A stretch of 64,000 bases of DNA from DAHVFK01 sp963755395 (GTDB taxonomy: Bacteria; Pseudomonadota; Gammaproteobacteria; Burkholderiales; SG8-39). How positions within the stretch are numbered: position 1 is the stretch's first letter; every line of letters starts with the position of its first letter. The notes beneath the pieces are model-generated. The model was not told the origin of the DNA. It ran no database searches and saw nothing but the letters and a program-made list of their open reading frames with translations. The DNA is taken from positions 62,001 through 126,000 of the forward strand of contig CAVWJJ010000003.1 of assembly GCA_963755395.1 (NCBI GenBank), read 5' to 3'. A program made the translations under genes and the position numbers. Shown piece after piece: positions 35,299-45,094 of the stretch.

Positions 35299-37043
35299 AG
35301 CGCGTCGCGCTGGTCGGCATGCCCAACACGGGCAAGTCGACGCTGTTCAACCGCCTGACCGGGGCGCAGGCCAAGGTCGGCAACTGGCCCGGGATCACGG
35401 TCGACCTGCTGAGCGCGAAGCTGCTGCTCGGCGACAGCATGGTGGAGCTGGTGGACCTGCCCGGGATCTACGATCTGCGGGGATTTTCCGAGGACGAGCA
35501 CGTGGTCACCACCTTCCTGCGCGAGCAGAGCGTGGACGTCGTGCTGGTGCTGCTCAACGCCTCGCAGCTCGAGCGCCAGCTGCAGCTGTACGCCCAGCTG
35601 GCGCGGTTCGGCATCCCGTTGCTGCTGGTCCTGAACATGGCCGACGAGGCCGCCGCGCTGGGCGTCACGATCGAGCGCGAGACGCTCGCGGGCTGGCTCG
35701 GGGTCCCGGTCTGCCTCGTTTCGGCCAAGCACGGCCAGGGCATGGAGCAGCTGCGCGGCCTGATCGTGCGCGCGCTGCGTGCGCCGGCGCAGGCCGCACC
35801 CCCCGACGATGCCGTGATCGAAGCCGCGCTCAAGTCGGCGGTCCACGTCCCGGCCCAGGCTTCGCACCGGCTGACCGAGAAGATCGACCGCGTGCTGCTC
35901 GACCCCTGGCTCGGGCTGCCGCTGTTCTTCGGCGTCATGCTGCTGCTGTTCGAGGCCGTGTTCTGGCTCGGCACGCCGGTGCAGAACGCGCTCGCCGCGG
36001 GCTTCTCGGCGCTGCGTGCGGCCGCGCTCGAGCCGCTGCTCGCCGCCGCCCCTGCGCTGGTCTCGGGCCTGCTGCTCGACGGCGTCTACAACGGCCTGTC
36101 CACCGTAGCGAGCTTCGTGCCGCTCATCATCCTGTTCTTCCTCGCCATGGCGATCGTCGAGGACACCGGCTACCTGTCGCGCGCGGCGTTCCTGATCGAC
36201 GCGCTGATGGCGCGCTTCGGCCTGGACGGGCGCAGCTTCGTCATGATCCTGATGGGCTTCGGCTGCAACGTGCCGGCGCTGATGGGCACGCGCGTGATGC
36301 GCTCGCGCGGGCTGCGCCTGCTCACCATGATGGTGATCCCGTTCTCGCTCTGCTCGGCGCGCCTGCAGGTGTTCCTGTTCTTCATCGCCGCGCTGTTCCC
36401 GCCGCGCGTCGCGCCGCTGGTGCTGTTCTCGCTGTACGTGATGAGCATCGCCGCGGCGATGCTCACCTCGCTCGTGTTCAAGCGCCGCTTGGTCAACAGC
36501 GATCCGTTCGTGCTCGAGATCCCGCCCTACCGCTTTCCGACCGCGCGCCAGATCGCGCTGCGCGGCTGGCACGAGGTGCGCCATTTCCTGCGCCGCGCGA
36601 CGCGTTTCATCGTCGCCGGGGTGGTCCTGGTCTGGCTGCTGACGCACTTCCCGCTCGAGGCCGCCCCCGGCGGCGTCGACACCTGGGCCGGGCACCTTGG
36701 CGCATGGCTGAGCCCGGCGCTGGGGCCGCTCGGCATCGATCCCAAGCTGACCATGGCGCTGATCTTCGGCTTCGTCGCGAAGGAGATCGTGATCGGCTCG
36801 CTGGCGGTGATCTACGCCCGCGAAGGCGGCGCCCTGGTGAGCGCGATCGCGCACCAGATCGACTGGGTCCAGGCCTACAGCTTCATGCTGTTCACGCTGA
36901 TCTACACCCCTTGCCTGTCGACCATCGCGACCCTTCGCAGTGAAGCGAAGAATGCCGCGTTCAGCGTGGCGGCGGTGGCCTGGCCGCTCGCCTTGGCCTG
37001 GCTCGTCAGCTTCACCTTCTACCAGGCCGCGCGTCACTTCTGA
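35295..37043 (+). CDS. feoB: FeoB, ferrous iron transporter with G domain
   Basis: The 582-residue protein starts with GTG at 35295. The N-terminal GTPase domain has G1 VGMPNTGKSTLFNRLTG, the switch region WPGITVD, G3 VDLPGIYDL and G4 LVLNMADEA. The membrane part has the Gate/core motifs SFVPLIILFFLAMAIVEDTG, ILMGFGCNVPALMGTRVM and FGFVAKEIVIGSLAVIYA. It is shorter than E. coli FeoB (773 residues) and lacks the long C-terminal region, but the transport core is complete. There is no separate feoC. Regulation is by Fur upstream of feoA. Confidence 0.95.
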   Translation: MKRVALVGMPNTGKSTLFNRLTGAQAKVGNWPGITVDLLSAKLLLGDSMVELVDLPGIYDLRGFSEDEHVVTTFLREQSVDVVLVLLNASQLERQLQLYAQLARFGIPLLLVLNMADEAAALGVTIERETLAGWLGVPVCLVSAKHGQGMEQLRGLIVRALRAPAQAAPPDDAVIEAALKSAVHVPAQASHRLTEKIDRVLLDPWLGLPLFFGVMLLLFEAVFWLGTPVQNALAAGFSALRAAALEPLLAAAPALVSGLLLDGVYNGLSTVASFVPLIILFFLAMAIVEDTGYLSRAAFLIDALMARFGLDGRSFVMILMGFGCNVPALMGTRVMRSRGLRLLTMMVIPFSLCSARLQVFLFFIAALFPPRVAPLVLFSLYVMSIAAAMLTSLVFKRRLVNSDPFVLEIPPYRFPTARQIALRGWHEVRHFLRRATRFIVAGVVLVWLLTHFPLEAAPGGVDTWAGHLGAWLSPALGPLGIDPKLTMALIFGFVAKEIVIGSLAVIYAREGGALVSAIAHQIDWVQAYSFMLFTLIYTPCLSTIATLRSEAKNAAFSVAAVAWPLALAWLVSFTFYQAARHF

Positions 37044-37552
37044 TCGAGCGCGAAGCGCTCGATCGTCCGGTAGCTCGATCCCTCGCGCGAGAGCGCCGAG
37101 CGCACCAGCACGAACTCGCCCACGGGCCACTCGATTGCGGGCAGCGGCGGCAACTCGCGCGGCTCGCGCGCCTTGCGAACAAGCGTGACGTGGGCCTGGA
37201 AGGCGCGCGCCTCGAGCTGAAATCCGTCCCTTTCGAGCTGACGCTTGAGATCACCAGCCAACTCCGCCAAGGCCGCCGGCATCTCGTTCGGCCCGACCCA
37301 GACGATGCGGTTGTGCTGCCAGTAGCGCGCCTGCTCGACGGCAAGCACATGAACCTGGCCGGCAGCGTTACGCGCGGCTCTGATCACCGAGGGTAGCCTT
37401 TGCTCGTCAACCTCGCCCAGAAACGCGAGGGTGAGATGAATCGTCTCGCGACGCGTCACGCGCCCGCCCGTCAGGAGGGATGCCCGCAGGGCCCACTCGT
37501 GCAGCGCGCTCGCGGCCTGCAGCGGTGGCCACAGGGCGAAGAACAGCCGCAC
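37034..37552 (-). CDS. thpR: RNA 2',3'-cyclic phosphodiesterase ThpR (2H family)
   Basis: The ~172-residue 2H phosphoesterase has both HxTx motifs, ETIHLTLAFLGEV and FQAHVTLVRKA, and the family start RLFFALWPPLQAASALHEWA. I use GTG at 37552, 5 bp after the paiB stop. It overlaps the 3' end of feoB by 10 bp in convergent orientation. Confidence 0.9.
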   Translation of the reverse strand: MRLFFALWPPLQAASALHEWALRASLLTGGRVTRRETIHLTLAFLGEVDEQRLPSVIRAARNAAGQVHVLAVEQARYWQHNRIVWVGPNEMPAALAELAGDLKRQLERDGFQLEARAFQAHVTLVRKAREPRELPPLPAIEWPVGEFVLVRSALSREGSSYRTIERFALDQK

Positions 37553-37557
37553 GCGCC

Positions 37558-38169
37558 TCAGGCCATGTGCTTGCGAGTCAGCGCCGCGAGCGCGCGCTCG
37601 GCCGGGTCGGCGCTCTGCTCGAGCTGGAGCGCGATCAGCTCCATCTCGCGCGCGCCGCGATTCTGCGACAGCTTCCAGCGCGTCTCGAGCCGCGTCACCT
37701 CGATCTCGAAGTTGACGATGCCCGCGAGCATCTGGTCGATGTATTCGCCGCTCAGGGCGTCGAATGCAGGCAGCCATTTCGGGTCGAGCTCGGCGACCAG
37801 CTTGCGCTGCGAGGCGTGCTTGGCTTCGCGTTCCTCGAGTACCTTCGCTTTGCCGTAGGCGTGCACCGCGGCGTAGTTCCAGGTCGGCACCGCGGGCGCG
37901 CGCTCGTACCAGCGCGGCGAGACGTAGGCGTGCGGGCCCGAGAACACGACCAGCGCGTCGTCGTCGAAGAACGACTGCCACTGCGGATTGGCGCGCGCCA
38001 TGTGCATCACCAGTGCGAGCTTCTCGCCGCGCTGCTCGACCAGGCACGGCAGGTGCGAAGCGGCCAGTTCCCCGTCCGCCCCGGTCACCAGCAGGCAGAA
38101 CGAATGCGAGCGCATGAACGCGGCCAGCTCGGCGCGATCCTCGACCCGGTTGTAGGGCGGCGAATACAT
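37558..38169 (-). CDS. PaiB-family FMN-binding protein
   Basis: This 203-residue split-barrel flavin-binding protein has MYSPPYNRVEDRAELAAFMR, LPCLVEQRGEKLALVMHMAR, ANPQWQSFF and VSPRWYERAPAVPTWNYAAV, all typical of PaiB. In Bacillus PaiB is a negative regulator, but in proteobacteria the role is unclear. The start ATG 38169 overlaps the ispF stop (ATGA); a TTG one codon earlier is unlikely. Confidence 0.88.
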   Translation of the reverse strand: MYSPPYNRVEDRAELAAFMRSHSFCLLVTGADGELAASHLPCLVEQRGEKLALVMHMARANPQWQSFFDDDALVVFSGPHAYVSPRWYERAPAVPTWNYAAVHAYGKAKVLEEREAKHASQRKLVAELDPKWLPAFDALSGEYIDQMLAGIVNFEIEVTRLETRWKLSQNRGAREMELIALQLEQSADPAERALAALTRKHMA

Positions 38170-38642
38170 CAATCCGCCTCCAGCAGCGCAACCGCCATCG
38201 CGGCGATGCCCTCGCCGCGCCCGATGTAGCCGAGGCGCTCGGTGGTGGTCGCCTTGACGCTCACGCGCGCCGGGGCCACGCCCAGGTCGGCCGCGATGTT
38301 GCCGATCATGCGCGGAATGTGCGGCGCCATCCGCGGCGCCTCGGCCACCACGGTCGCGTCGATATTGCCGACGTGCAGCTTGCGCGCGACGAGCTTGCGC
38401 GCCACCTCGCGCAGCAGCATGCGGCTGTCGATGTCCGAATACTGCGGGTCGCCATCCGGAAAATGCGCCCCGATGTCGCCCAGGCCTGCCGCGCCGAGCA
38501 GCGCGTCGCAGATCGCGTGCAGCAGCACATCGGCGTCCGAGTGCCCCGCGAGGCCCTTGTCGTGCGGAATGGTCACGCCGCCGATCACCAGCTTGCGCCC
38601 GAGCACCAGCGCGTGCACGTCGTAGCCCTGCCCAATTCTCAT
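38169..38642 (-). CDS. ispF: 2-C-methyl-D-erythritol 2,4-cyclodiphosphate synthase
   Basis: IspF is the fifth enzyme of the MEP isoprenoid pathway. The 157-residue protein has the metal-binding D-x-H (GYDVHAL), GLAGHSDADVLLHAICDALL and SVKATTTERLGYIGRGEGIA. It is coupled to ispD (ATGA). MEP-derived farnesyl diphosphate would feed the HpnCDE products elsewhere in the window. Confidence 0.97.
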   Translation of the reverse strand: MRIGQGYDVHALVLGRKLVIGGVTIPHDKGLAGHSDADVLLHAICDALLGAAGLGDIGAHFPDGDPQYSDIDSRMLLREVARKLVARKLHVGNIDATVVAEAPRMAPHIPRMIGNIAADLGVAPARVSVKATTTERLGYIGRGEGIAAMAVALLEAD

Positions 38643-39334
38643 TTTCTCCCCGCGATGATGGCCTCGGCGATGCCGAGGTCCTCTGGAAAAGTGACCTTCA
38701 GGTTCTCGCGGCTGCCGGTTACCAGCCGTGGCCTCAAGCCCATCGCCTCGATCGCGCTCGCCTCGTCGGTGAGCCCGCCCCTGGCGTCCTTGAGCGCCTG
38801 CGCCAGCAGCGCGGCGCGGAACATCTGCGGCGTCTGCGCCAGCCACAGCTGGGCGCGATCCTCGGTCGCGGCCACGCGCAGCGCGCCGGCCTCGTCCTTG
38901 GCCGCGCGCTTGACGGTGTCAGCCGCCGGCAGCGCGAGAATGCCGCCGATCGCGTCGCCCTCGCACTCCTCGATCAGGCGCTGCAGGTCCGCGCGCGGCA
39001 GGCAGGGGCGCGCCGCGTCGTGCACCAGGATCCAGTCGTCGGCGTCGACCGCCGCCATGGCCGCCACCAATCCGTTGTAGACCGAATCCCGGCGCGTCTC
39101 GCCGCCGCAGTAGAGCGGCTCGATGCGCCCGCCGAGCGCGCTCCAGTCGCAGGCGGCGAAGCGCTTGTCGCCCGGCGCGAGCACGACGAACACCGTTTCG
39201 ACCGCCGGCACGCAAAGGGCGTGCGCCGCGTGCCACAGCATCGGCTTGCCGGCGAGCGCGAGGTACTGCTTGGGCTGTCCGCCCGCCATGCGCGTGCCCG
39301 TGCCGGCGGCGGGGATCAGGGCGTAGAGGCTCAC
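38639..39334 (-). CDS. ispD: 2-C-methyl-D-erythritol 4-phosphate cytidylyltransferase
   Basis: The 231-residue MEP-pathway cytidylyltransferase has the CTP-binding loop ALIPAAGTGTRMAGGQPKQY, LVHDAARPCL, and TPQMFRAALLAQALKDARGG, ending NLKVTFPEDLGIAEAII. It is divergent from mfd with 71 bp between starts. It is first gene of ispD-ispF-paiB-thpR. Confidence 0.97.
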   Translation of the reverse strand: MSLYALIPAAGTGTRMAGGQPKQYLALAGKPMLWHAAHALCVPAVETVFVVLAPGDKRFAACDWSALGGRIEPLYCGGETRRDSVYNGLVAAMAAVDADDWILVHDAARPCLPRADLQRLIEECEGDAIGGILALPAADTVKRAAKDEAGALRVAATEDRAQLWLAQTPQMFRAALLAQALKDARGGLTDEASAIEAMGLRPRLVTGSRENLKVTFPEDLGIAEAIIAGRK

Positions 39335-39361
39335 CGCAAAACCTTCGAAAATTCAGGCCGG

Positions 39362-39367
39362 TATAAT
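39362..39367 (+). promoter_or_regulatory. Candidate -10 for mfd
   Basis: A perfect TATAAT lies 38 bp before the mfd ATG in the ispD-mfd divergent gap. The -35 region is weak (AACCTT near 39339). Confidence 0.35.
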
Positions 39368-39405
39368 TGCACGGCGAGTCGCGCGGAACAAGCCGCCGCC
39401 CTTTC

Positions 39406-42400
39406 ATGCATCGAGACGATCTCCCTCAGCCACGCTCGCGCCGCCGCTACGCCCAGCTCGCCGGCTCGGCCGACGCGCTTGCGCTCGCCCGCCTCGCGGC
39501 CGCCGAGCGCCCGGTGGCGGTGGTCTCGGCCACCACGCTCGACGCGCAGCGCCTGGTCGAGGAGCTGGCGTGGTTCGCGCCCGGGCTGCGCGTGTGCCTG
39601 CTGCCCGACTGGGAGACGCTGCCCTACGACCAGTTCTCGCCGCACCAGGACCTGGTCTCGGAGCGCCTGGCCACGCTGTACCGCATCCAGCGCGGCGAGT
39701 TCGACCTCGCGGTGGTGCCGGCGCCGACCGCGCTGGTCCGCCTGTGCCCGCCCTCCTACCTCGCCGCGCATACCTTCTTCCTCGAGCGGCGAGCGGCTCG
39801 ACGCCGACGCGTTGCGCCGCCAGCTGCTGCTGGCCGGCTACCAGCACGTAACGCAGGTGGTCGCGCCGGGCGAATACTGCGTGCGCGGCGGGCTCATCGA
39901 CCTGTTCCCGATGGGCAGCGCGCTGCCGCTACCGGCTCGACCTGTTCGACGACGAGATCGACACCATTCGCACCTTCGACGTCGACACGCCAGCGCACGC
40001 TCTACCCGGTGCAGCGAGATGCGGCTGCTGCCGGCGCGCGAGTTCCCGCTGGACGAAGCGGGCCGGGCCCGCTTTCGCAGCCGCTTCCGCGAGCTGTTCG
40101 AGGGCGACCCGTCCAAGCAGCGGCATCTACAAGGACGTCTGCAATGGCATTGCGGCGGCCGGCATCGAATACTACCTGCCGCTGTTCTTCGACGCGACCG
40201 CCACGCTGTTCGACTACCTGCCGCAAGAGGCCACGCTGGCGCTGCACCACGACGTCGCGGCCGCGATCCAGCGCGTTCTGGCAGCGACGCGCAGTCGCGC
40301 TACAAGCTGCTCGCGCGGCGACCGCGAGCGGCCGCTGCTGGCGCCTGCGCAGCTGTTCGTTCCGGCCGAGGAGTTCAACGCTGCGCGCGCAGCGCCTTCG
40401 CGCGCGTCGACCTGCTGCGCGAGGCCGAGCCCGAGGCGCTCCGACCAGACGCTCGCGGCGGCCCCGCTGCCCGCGCTCGCCGTCGAGCGCCGCGCCGCCG
40501 ACCCGCTCCAGGCCCTGAAATCCTGGCTCGCGGGCTGCGGCCTGCGCGTGCTGCTTGCGGCCGAATCCGCCGGCCGGCGCGAGACCATGACGGCCTACCT
40601 GGCCGAATACGGGCTGCATCCGCAGGCGTGCGGCAGCTTTGCAGAATTCCTCGACTCGCAATCGCGATCGCTCTGCTCGCCGTCGCGCCGCTCGCAAGCG
40701 GCTTCGCGCTGCCGGCCGAGGGCTCGGCATCGTCACCGAGACCGAGCTGTACGCCGGCACGGTCGCGCCGGCGCGGCGCGCGCGAGGCGAAAAGGCCAGC
40801 TTCGTCGAGGGCATGGTGCGCGACCTGTCGGAGCTCAAGATCGGCGATCCGGTGGTGCACGCGCAGCACGGCATCGGCCGCTACCTGGGCCTGGTCAAGC
40901 TCGACCTGGGCGAGGGCCGAGAACGAGTTCCTGCTGCTCGAATACGCCGGCGGCGACAAGCTGTACGTGCCGGTGGCGCAGCTGCACCTGATCAGCCGCT
41001 ACAGCGGCGCGCGCGCCGGAGGCCGCGCCGCTGCACAAGCTCGGCAGCGGCCAGTGGGACAAGGCGCAAGCGCAAGGCCGCGCAGCAGGTGCGCGACACC
41101 GCGGCCGAGCTGCTCGAGCTCTACGCGCGGCGCGCCGCGCGCGAGGGCCACGCGTTCGACCTCAACCCGCACGACCTACGAGGCCTTCGCCGACGGCTTC
41201 GGCTTCGAGGAGACCGCCGACCAGGCGGCCGCGATCGAGGCCGTGATCAGCGACATGACGCTCGCGGCAAGCCGATGGACCGCCTGATCTGCGGCGACGT
41301 CGGCTTCGGCAAGACCGAGGTCGCGCTGCGCGCGGCCTTCGTCGCGGTCGCCGGACGGCAAGCAGGTGGCGGTGCTGGTGCCCGACCACGCTGCTCGCCG
41401 AGCAGCACTTCCAGACCTTCTCCGACCGCTTCGCCGACTGGCCGGTGCGCGATCGCCGAGCTGTCGCGCTTCCGCTCCGCAAGGAAGCAGGCGCAAGCGC
41501 TGAAGGAGCTCGCCGACGGCAGCATCGACATCGTCATCGGCACGCACAAGCTGCTCGCAGAGCGACGTCAAGTTCGCGCGCCTGGGGCTGGTGATCATCG
41601 ACGAGGAGCACCGCTTCGGCGTGCGCCAGAAGGAGGCGCTGAAGGCGCTGCGCGCCGAGGTCGACGTGCTGACGCTGACCGCCACGCCGATCCCGCGCAC
41701 GCTCGGCGATGTCGCTCGAGGGCACTGCGCGACTTCTCGGTGATCGCCACCGCGCCGCAGAAGCGCCTCGCGATCAAGACCTTCGTCGCGCCGCGGGTCC
41801 GACGGCATGCATCCGCGAGGCGGTGCTGCGCGAACTCAAGCGCGGCGGCCAGGTCTACTTCCTGCACAACGAGGTCGAGACCATCGAGAACATGCGCGAC
41901 AAGCTGGCGACGCTGCTGCCCGAGGCGCGCATCGCGGTGGCGCACGGGCAGATGCGCGAGCGCGAGCTGGAGCGCGTGATGCGCGACTTCACCGCCCAGC
42001 GCTACAACCTGCTGCTGTGCACCACGATCATCGAGACCGGCATCGACGTGCCCGACCGCCAACACCATCATGATCAACCGCGCCGACAAGTTCGGCCTGG
42101 CGCAGCTGCACCAGCTGCGCGGCCGCGTCGGGCGCTCGCACCACCAGGCCTACGCCTACCTGCTGACGCCGCGACGCAGGAGGCGCTGACGGCGCAGGCG
42201 AAGAAGCGCCTGGAGGCGATCCAGATGATGGAAGAACTCGGCTGCGGGCTTCTACCTCGCCATGCACGACCTGGAGATCCGCGGCGCGGGCGAAGTGCTG
42301 GGCGAATCGCAGTCCGGCGAGATGCAGGAGATCGGCTTCTCAGCTCTACACCGACATGCTTGAGTCCGCGGTGCAGGCGCTCAAGGCGGGCAAGGAGCCG

Positions 42401-42858
42401 GACCTCGCGGACGCCGCTCGACGTCACCACCGAGATCAACCTGCACCAGCCGGCGCTGCTGCCGGCCGACTATTGCAGCGACGTGCACGAGCGCCTGACG
42501 CTGTACAAGCGGCTGGCGAACTGCGACGCGCCCGACGAGCTCGACGCGATGCAGCGAGGAGCTGATCGACCGCTTCGGCGCGCTGCCCGAGCCGGCGCAG
42601 GCGCTGATCGAATGCCACGCGCTGCGCCTGGCGGCCAGGCCGCTGGGCGTGGCGCGCATCGACGCGACGCACGAGGCGCTGCAGCTGCAGTTCATCAAGC
42701 AGCCGCCGATCGAGGCGCAGAAGATCATCGACTTCGTGCAACGCCGCCGCGGTGCGCGCCTGGCCGGCCAGGACCGGCTGCGGCTGGAGGCGAAGATGCC
42801 CGGCTGGCGCGAGCGCGCCCAGGCGGCCAAGGACGTGCTGCGCGAGCTCGCGGCATGA
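39406..42858 (+). CDS. mfd: Mfd, transcription-repair coupling factor (frame broken at ~30 sites)
   Basis: Mfd removes stalled RNA polymerase and recruits UvrA. The start ATG 39406 and stop TGA (overlapping serB ATG) are 3453 bp apart, as for a ~1140-residue Mfd. In pieces from several frames one can read the UvrB-like N-terminus (VCLLPDWETLPYDQFSPHQD, GEYCVRGGLIDLFPMGSALP), the polymerase-binding module (DPVVHAQHGIGRYLGLVKLD), the helicase Walker A (CGDVGFGKTEVALRAAF), DEEHRFGVRQKEALKAL, TLTATPIPRTL and GGQVYFLHNEVETIENMRDK. About thirty single-base extras and a few losses break the frame. Examples are 40282 (tgg|c|agc), 41724 (ggc|a|ctg), 42179 (gca|g|gag) and 42340 (ttc|t|cag). Every domain is represented once and in order, so I treat it as one intact gene with a corrupted consensus. 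Confidence 0.9.
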
Positions 42859-43685
42859 ACCTCGTGGTGCAGGGGCCGGGGATGACCGCGGCGCAGGCCG
42901 AAGAGCTCGCGCGCCTGAGCGGCGAAAGCGAAATCAGGCAAGTCGGGGATACCGCCTTCAGGTTTCGCGGCGCGGGCGAGCGCGGCATGGTCGGCGCCTG
43001 GTGCGCCGCGCGCGCGCTCGACTTCGCCTGGGTGCCCGGGGACCTTCGCCTGGCGGACCTCAGGCTGGTCGCAATCGACATGGACTCGACGCTGATCACG
43101 ATCGAGTGCATCGACGAACTGGGCGAAGCGGCCGGGCGCAGGGCCGAGATCGCCGCGATCACCGAGGCCGCGATGCGCGGCGAGCTCGATTTCAGCCAGA
43201 GCCTGAGCCGGCGCGTGGCGCTGCTCGCGGGGGTCGACGAGTCGGCGCTCGCGCGCGTGTACGACGAGAAGCTGCGCTTGTCGCCCGGCGCCGAGCGGCT
43301 GGTCGCCGGCTGCAAGGCAGCCGGCATCCGCCTGCTGCTGGTCTCGGGCGGATTCTCGTTCTTCACCGAGCGGCTGCGCGCGCGCCTCGGGCTCGATTAC
43401 ACCTTGTCCAACGAGCTTGAAATCCAGCATGGAAAACTCACCGGCCGGCTCGCCGGCGAGATCGTTAACGCGCGCGCCAAGGCCGAGTGCCTGCGCGAGG
43501 TCGCGCGCGCGATCGGCGCGCGCCGCGATCAGACGCTCGCCATCGGCGACGGCGCGAACGACCTGCCGCTGATGGCCGAGGCCGGCATGTCGGTCGCCTT
43601 CCGCGGCAAGCCGGTGGCGCGCGATTTCGCCGACTTTGCGCTCGACCACGCCGGACTGGACGGCGTGCTGAACCTGTTTCTTTAG
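42855..43685 (+). CDS. serB: Phosphoserine phosphatase
   Basis: SerB converts O-phospho-L-serine to L-serine. The 276-residue HAD enzyme has a short N-terminal domain. The nucleophile motif is LVAIDMDSTLITIECIDELG (DMDST), motif II is LLLVSGGFSFFTERL, motif III has Lys in NARAKAECL, and motif IV is AIGDGANDLPLMAEAGM. Its ATG overlaps the mfd stop. The next gene is trpB2, whose relatives can use the same substrate. Confidence 0.95.
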   Translation: MNLVVQGPGMTAAQAEELARLSGESEIRQVGDTAFRFRGAGERGMVGAWCAARALDFAWVPGDLRLADLRLVAIDMDSTLITIECIDELGEAAGRRAEIAAITEAAMRGELDFSQSLSRRVALLAGVDESALARVYDEKLRLSPGAERLVAGCKAAGIRLLLVSGGFSFFTERLRARLGLDYTLSNELEIQHGKLTGRLAGEIVNARAKAECLREVARAIGARRDQTLAIGDGANDLPLMAEAGMSVAFRGKPVARDFADFALDHAGLDGVLNLFL

Positions 43686-43716
43686 GCTAGGATTGACGCA
43701 ACCACGGAGGCCTTGC

Positions 43717-45087
43717 ATGACCGACAGCGTGAAATTCCTGCTGGACGAGACCCGCATCCCGAAGCACTGGTACAACATCGCGGCGGACCTGCCTTCGCCG
43801 CCCCCGCCGGTGCTGCACCCTGGCACCAAGCAGCCGGTCGGTCCCGCCGACCTCGCGCCGCTGTTCCCGATGGAACTGATCATGCAGGAAGTCAGCGCCG
43901 AGCGCGAAATCGAGATTCCGCAGCCGGTGCGCGACATCTACCGCCAGTGGCGCCCGTCGCCGCTCTATCGCGCGCGCAGGCTGGAAAAGGTGCTCGGCAC
44001 GCCGGCCAAAATCTACTACAAGTACGAGGGCGTCTCGCCCGCCGGCAGCCACAAGCCCAATACCGCGGTGGCGCAGGCGTTCTACAACAAGCAGGCCGGA
44101 ATCAAGAAGATCACCACCGAGACCGGCGCCGGCCAGTGGGGCTCGGCGCTCGCCTTCGCTGGCGCGCTGTTCGGGATCGAGATCAAGGTGTTCATGGTGC
44201 GCGTGTCGTACAACCAGAAGCCGTACCGGCGGGCGCTGATGGAGACCTACGGCGCGACCTGCGTGCCCTCGCCCTCGCCCGAGACGCACGCCGGCCGCGC
44301 GATCCTGGAAAAAGCGAAGGACCATCCGGGCAGCCTCGGCATCGCGATTTCGGAGGCAGTCGAAATCGCGGCCACGCACGACGACACCAAGTACGCCCTC
44401 GGCTCGGTGCTGAACCATGTCCTCACCCACCAGACCGTGGTCGGCCTGGAAGCGATGGCGCAGCTCGAGATGGCCGGCGACGACCCCGACGTGCTCGTCG
44501 GCTGCACCGGCGGCGGCTCGAACTTCGCCGGGCTGGTGTTCCCCTTCCTCGGCGCGCAGCTGCGCGGCGGCCGCAAGCGCCGCATCGTCGCGATCGAGCC
44601 TGCAGCCTGCCCCAGCCTGACGCGCGGCCAGTACGCCTACGACTTCGGCGACACCGGGCACCTCACGCCGCTGGTGAAGATGCACACCCTCGGCTCGACC
44701 TTCACGCCGCCGGGCTTTCACGCCGGCGGCCTGCGCTACCACGGCATGGCGCCGCTGGTGTCGCACTGCAAGGAGCTCGGGCTGCTCGAGGCGCGCGCCT
44801 ACCAGCAGAAGGAGGTGTTCGCCGCCGGGGTGCAGTTCGCCCGCGCCGAGGGCATCCTGCCCGCGCCGGAGGCCAACCACGCGGTCAAGGGCGCGATCGA
44901 CGAGGCGCTGCGCTGCAAGGCCGAGGGCAAGTCGCAGACGATCCTGTTCAACCTCTGCGGCCACGGCCACTTCGACATGCAGGCCTACATGGACTACTTC
45001 TCGGGCAAGCTGGTCGACCAGAAGTACGACGAAGGCGAGCTGGCGATGGCGCTCGCCGGACTGCCGTCGGTGGCGCAAGCCGCCTGA
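43717..45087 (+). CDS. TrpB2-type tryptophan synthase beta-like PLP enzyme
   Basis: The 456-residue fold-type II PLP enzyme is of the TrpB2 branch: a long N-terminus (KFLLDETRIPKHWYNIAADL), the PLP Lys in GVSPAGSHKPNTAVAQAFYN, ETGAGQWGSALAFAGALFGI, and the phosphate-binding VGCTGGGSNFAG. TrpB2 enzymes lack the TrpA-contact features of TrpB1; no trpA is nearby. ATG 43717 has GGAGG (43706-43710) six bases upstream. Archaeal TrpB2 has been reported to favour O-phosphoserine over serine, which makes the serB neighbour notable. Confidence 0.9.
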   Translation: MTDSVKFLLDETRIPKHWYNIAADLPSPPPPVLHPGTKQPVGPADLAPLFPMELIMQEVSAEREIEIPQPVRDIYRQWRPSPLYRARRLEKVLGTPAKIYYKYEGVSPAGSHKPNTAVAQAFYNKQAGIKKITTETGAGQWGSALAFAGALFGIEIKVFMVRVSYNQKPYRRALMETYGATCVPSPSPETHAGRAILEKAKDHPGSLGIAISEAVEIAATHDDTKYALGSVLNHVLTHQTVVGLEAMAQLEMAGDDPDVLVGCTGGGSNFAGLVFPFLGAQLRGGRKRRIVAIEPAACPSLTRGQYAYDFGDTGHLTPLVKMHTLGSTFTPPGFHAGGLRYHGMAPLVSHCKELGLLEARAYQQKEVFAAGVQFARAEGILPAPEANHAVKGAIDEALRCKAEGKSQTILFNLCGHGHFDMQAYMDYFSGKLVDQKYDEGELAMALAGLPSVAQAA

Positions 45088-45094
45088 GCGCGGC

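Noticed and set aside
35025..37130. A 701-residue minus-strand open frame opposite feoAB
   Set aside because: It is a shadow frame in very GC-rich DNA. feoA and feoB on the plus strand have full motif sets, promoter and Fur box.
39406..42858. Programmed +1 frameshifting in mfd, clpP and purL as a biological recoding system
   Set aside because: The breaks have no common slippery motif or shared stop codon, vary in base, and are far too many (~30 in one gene). The paired-allele pattern explains them more simply as a consensus artefact.
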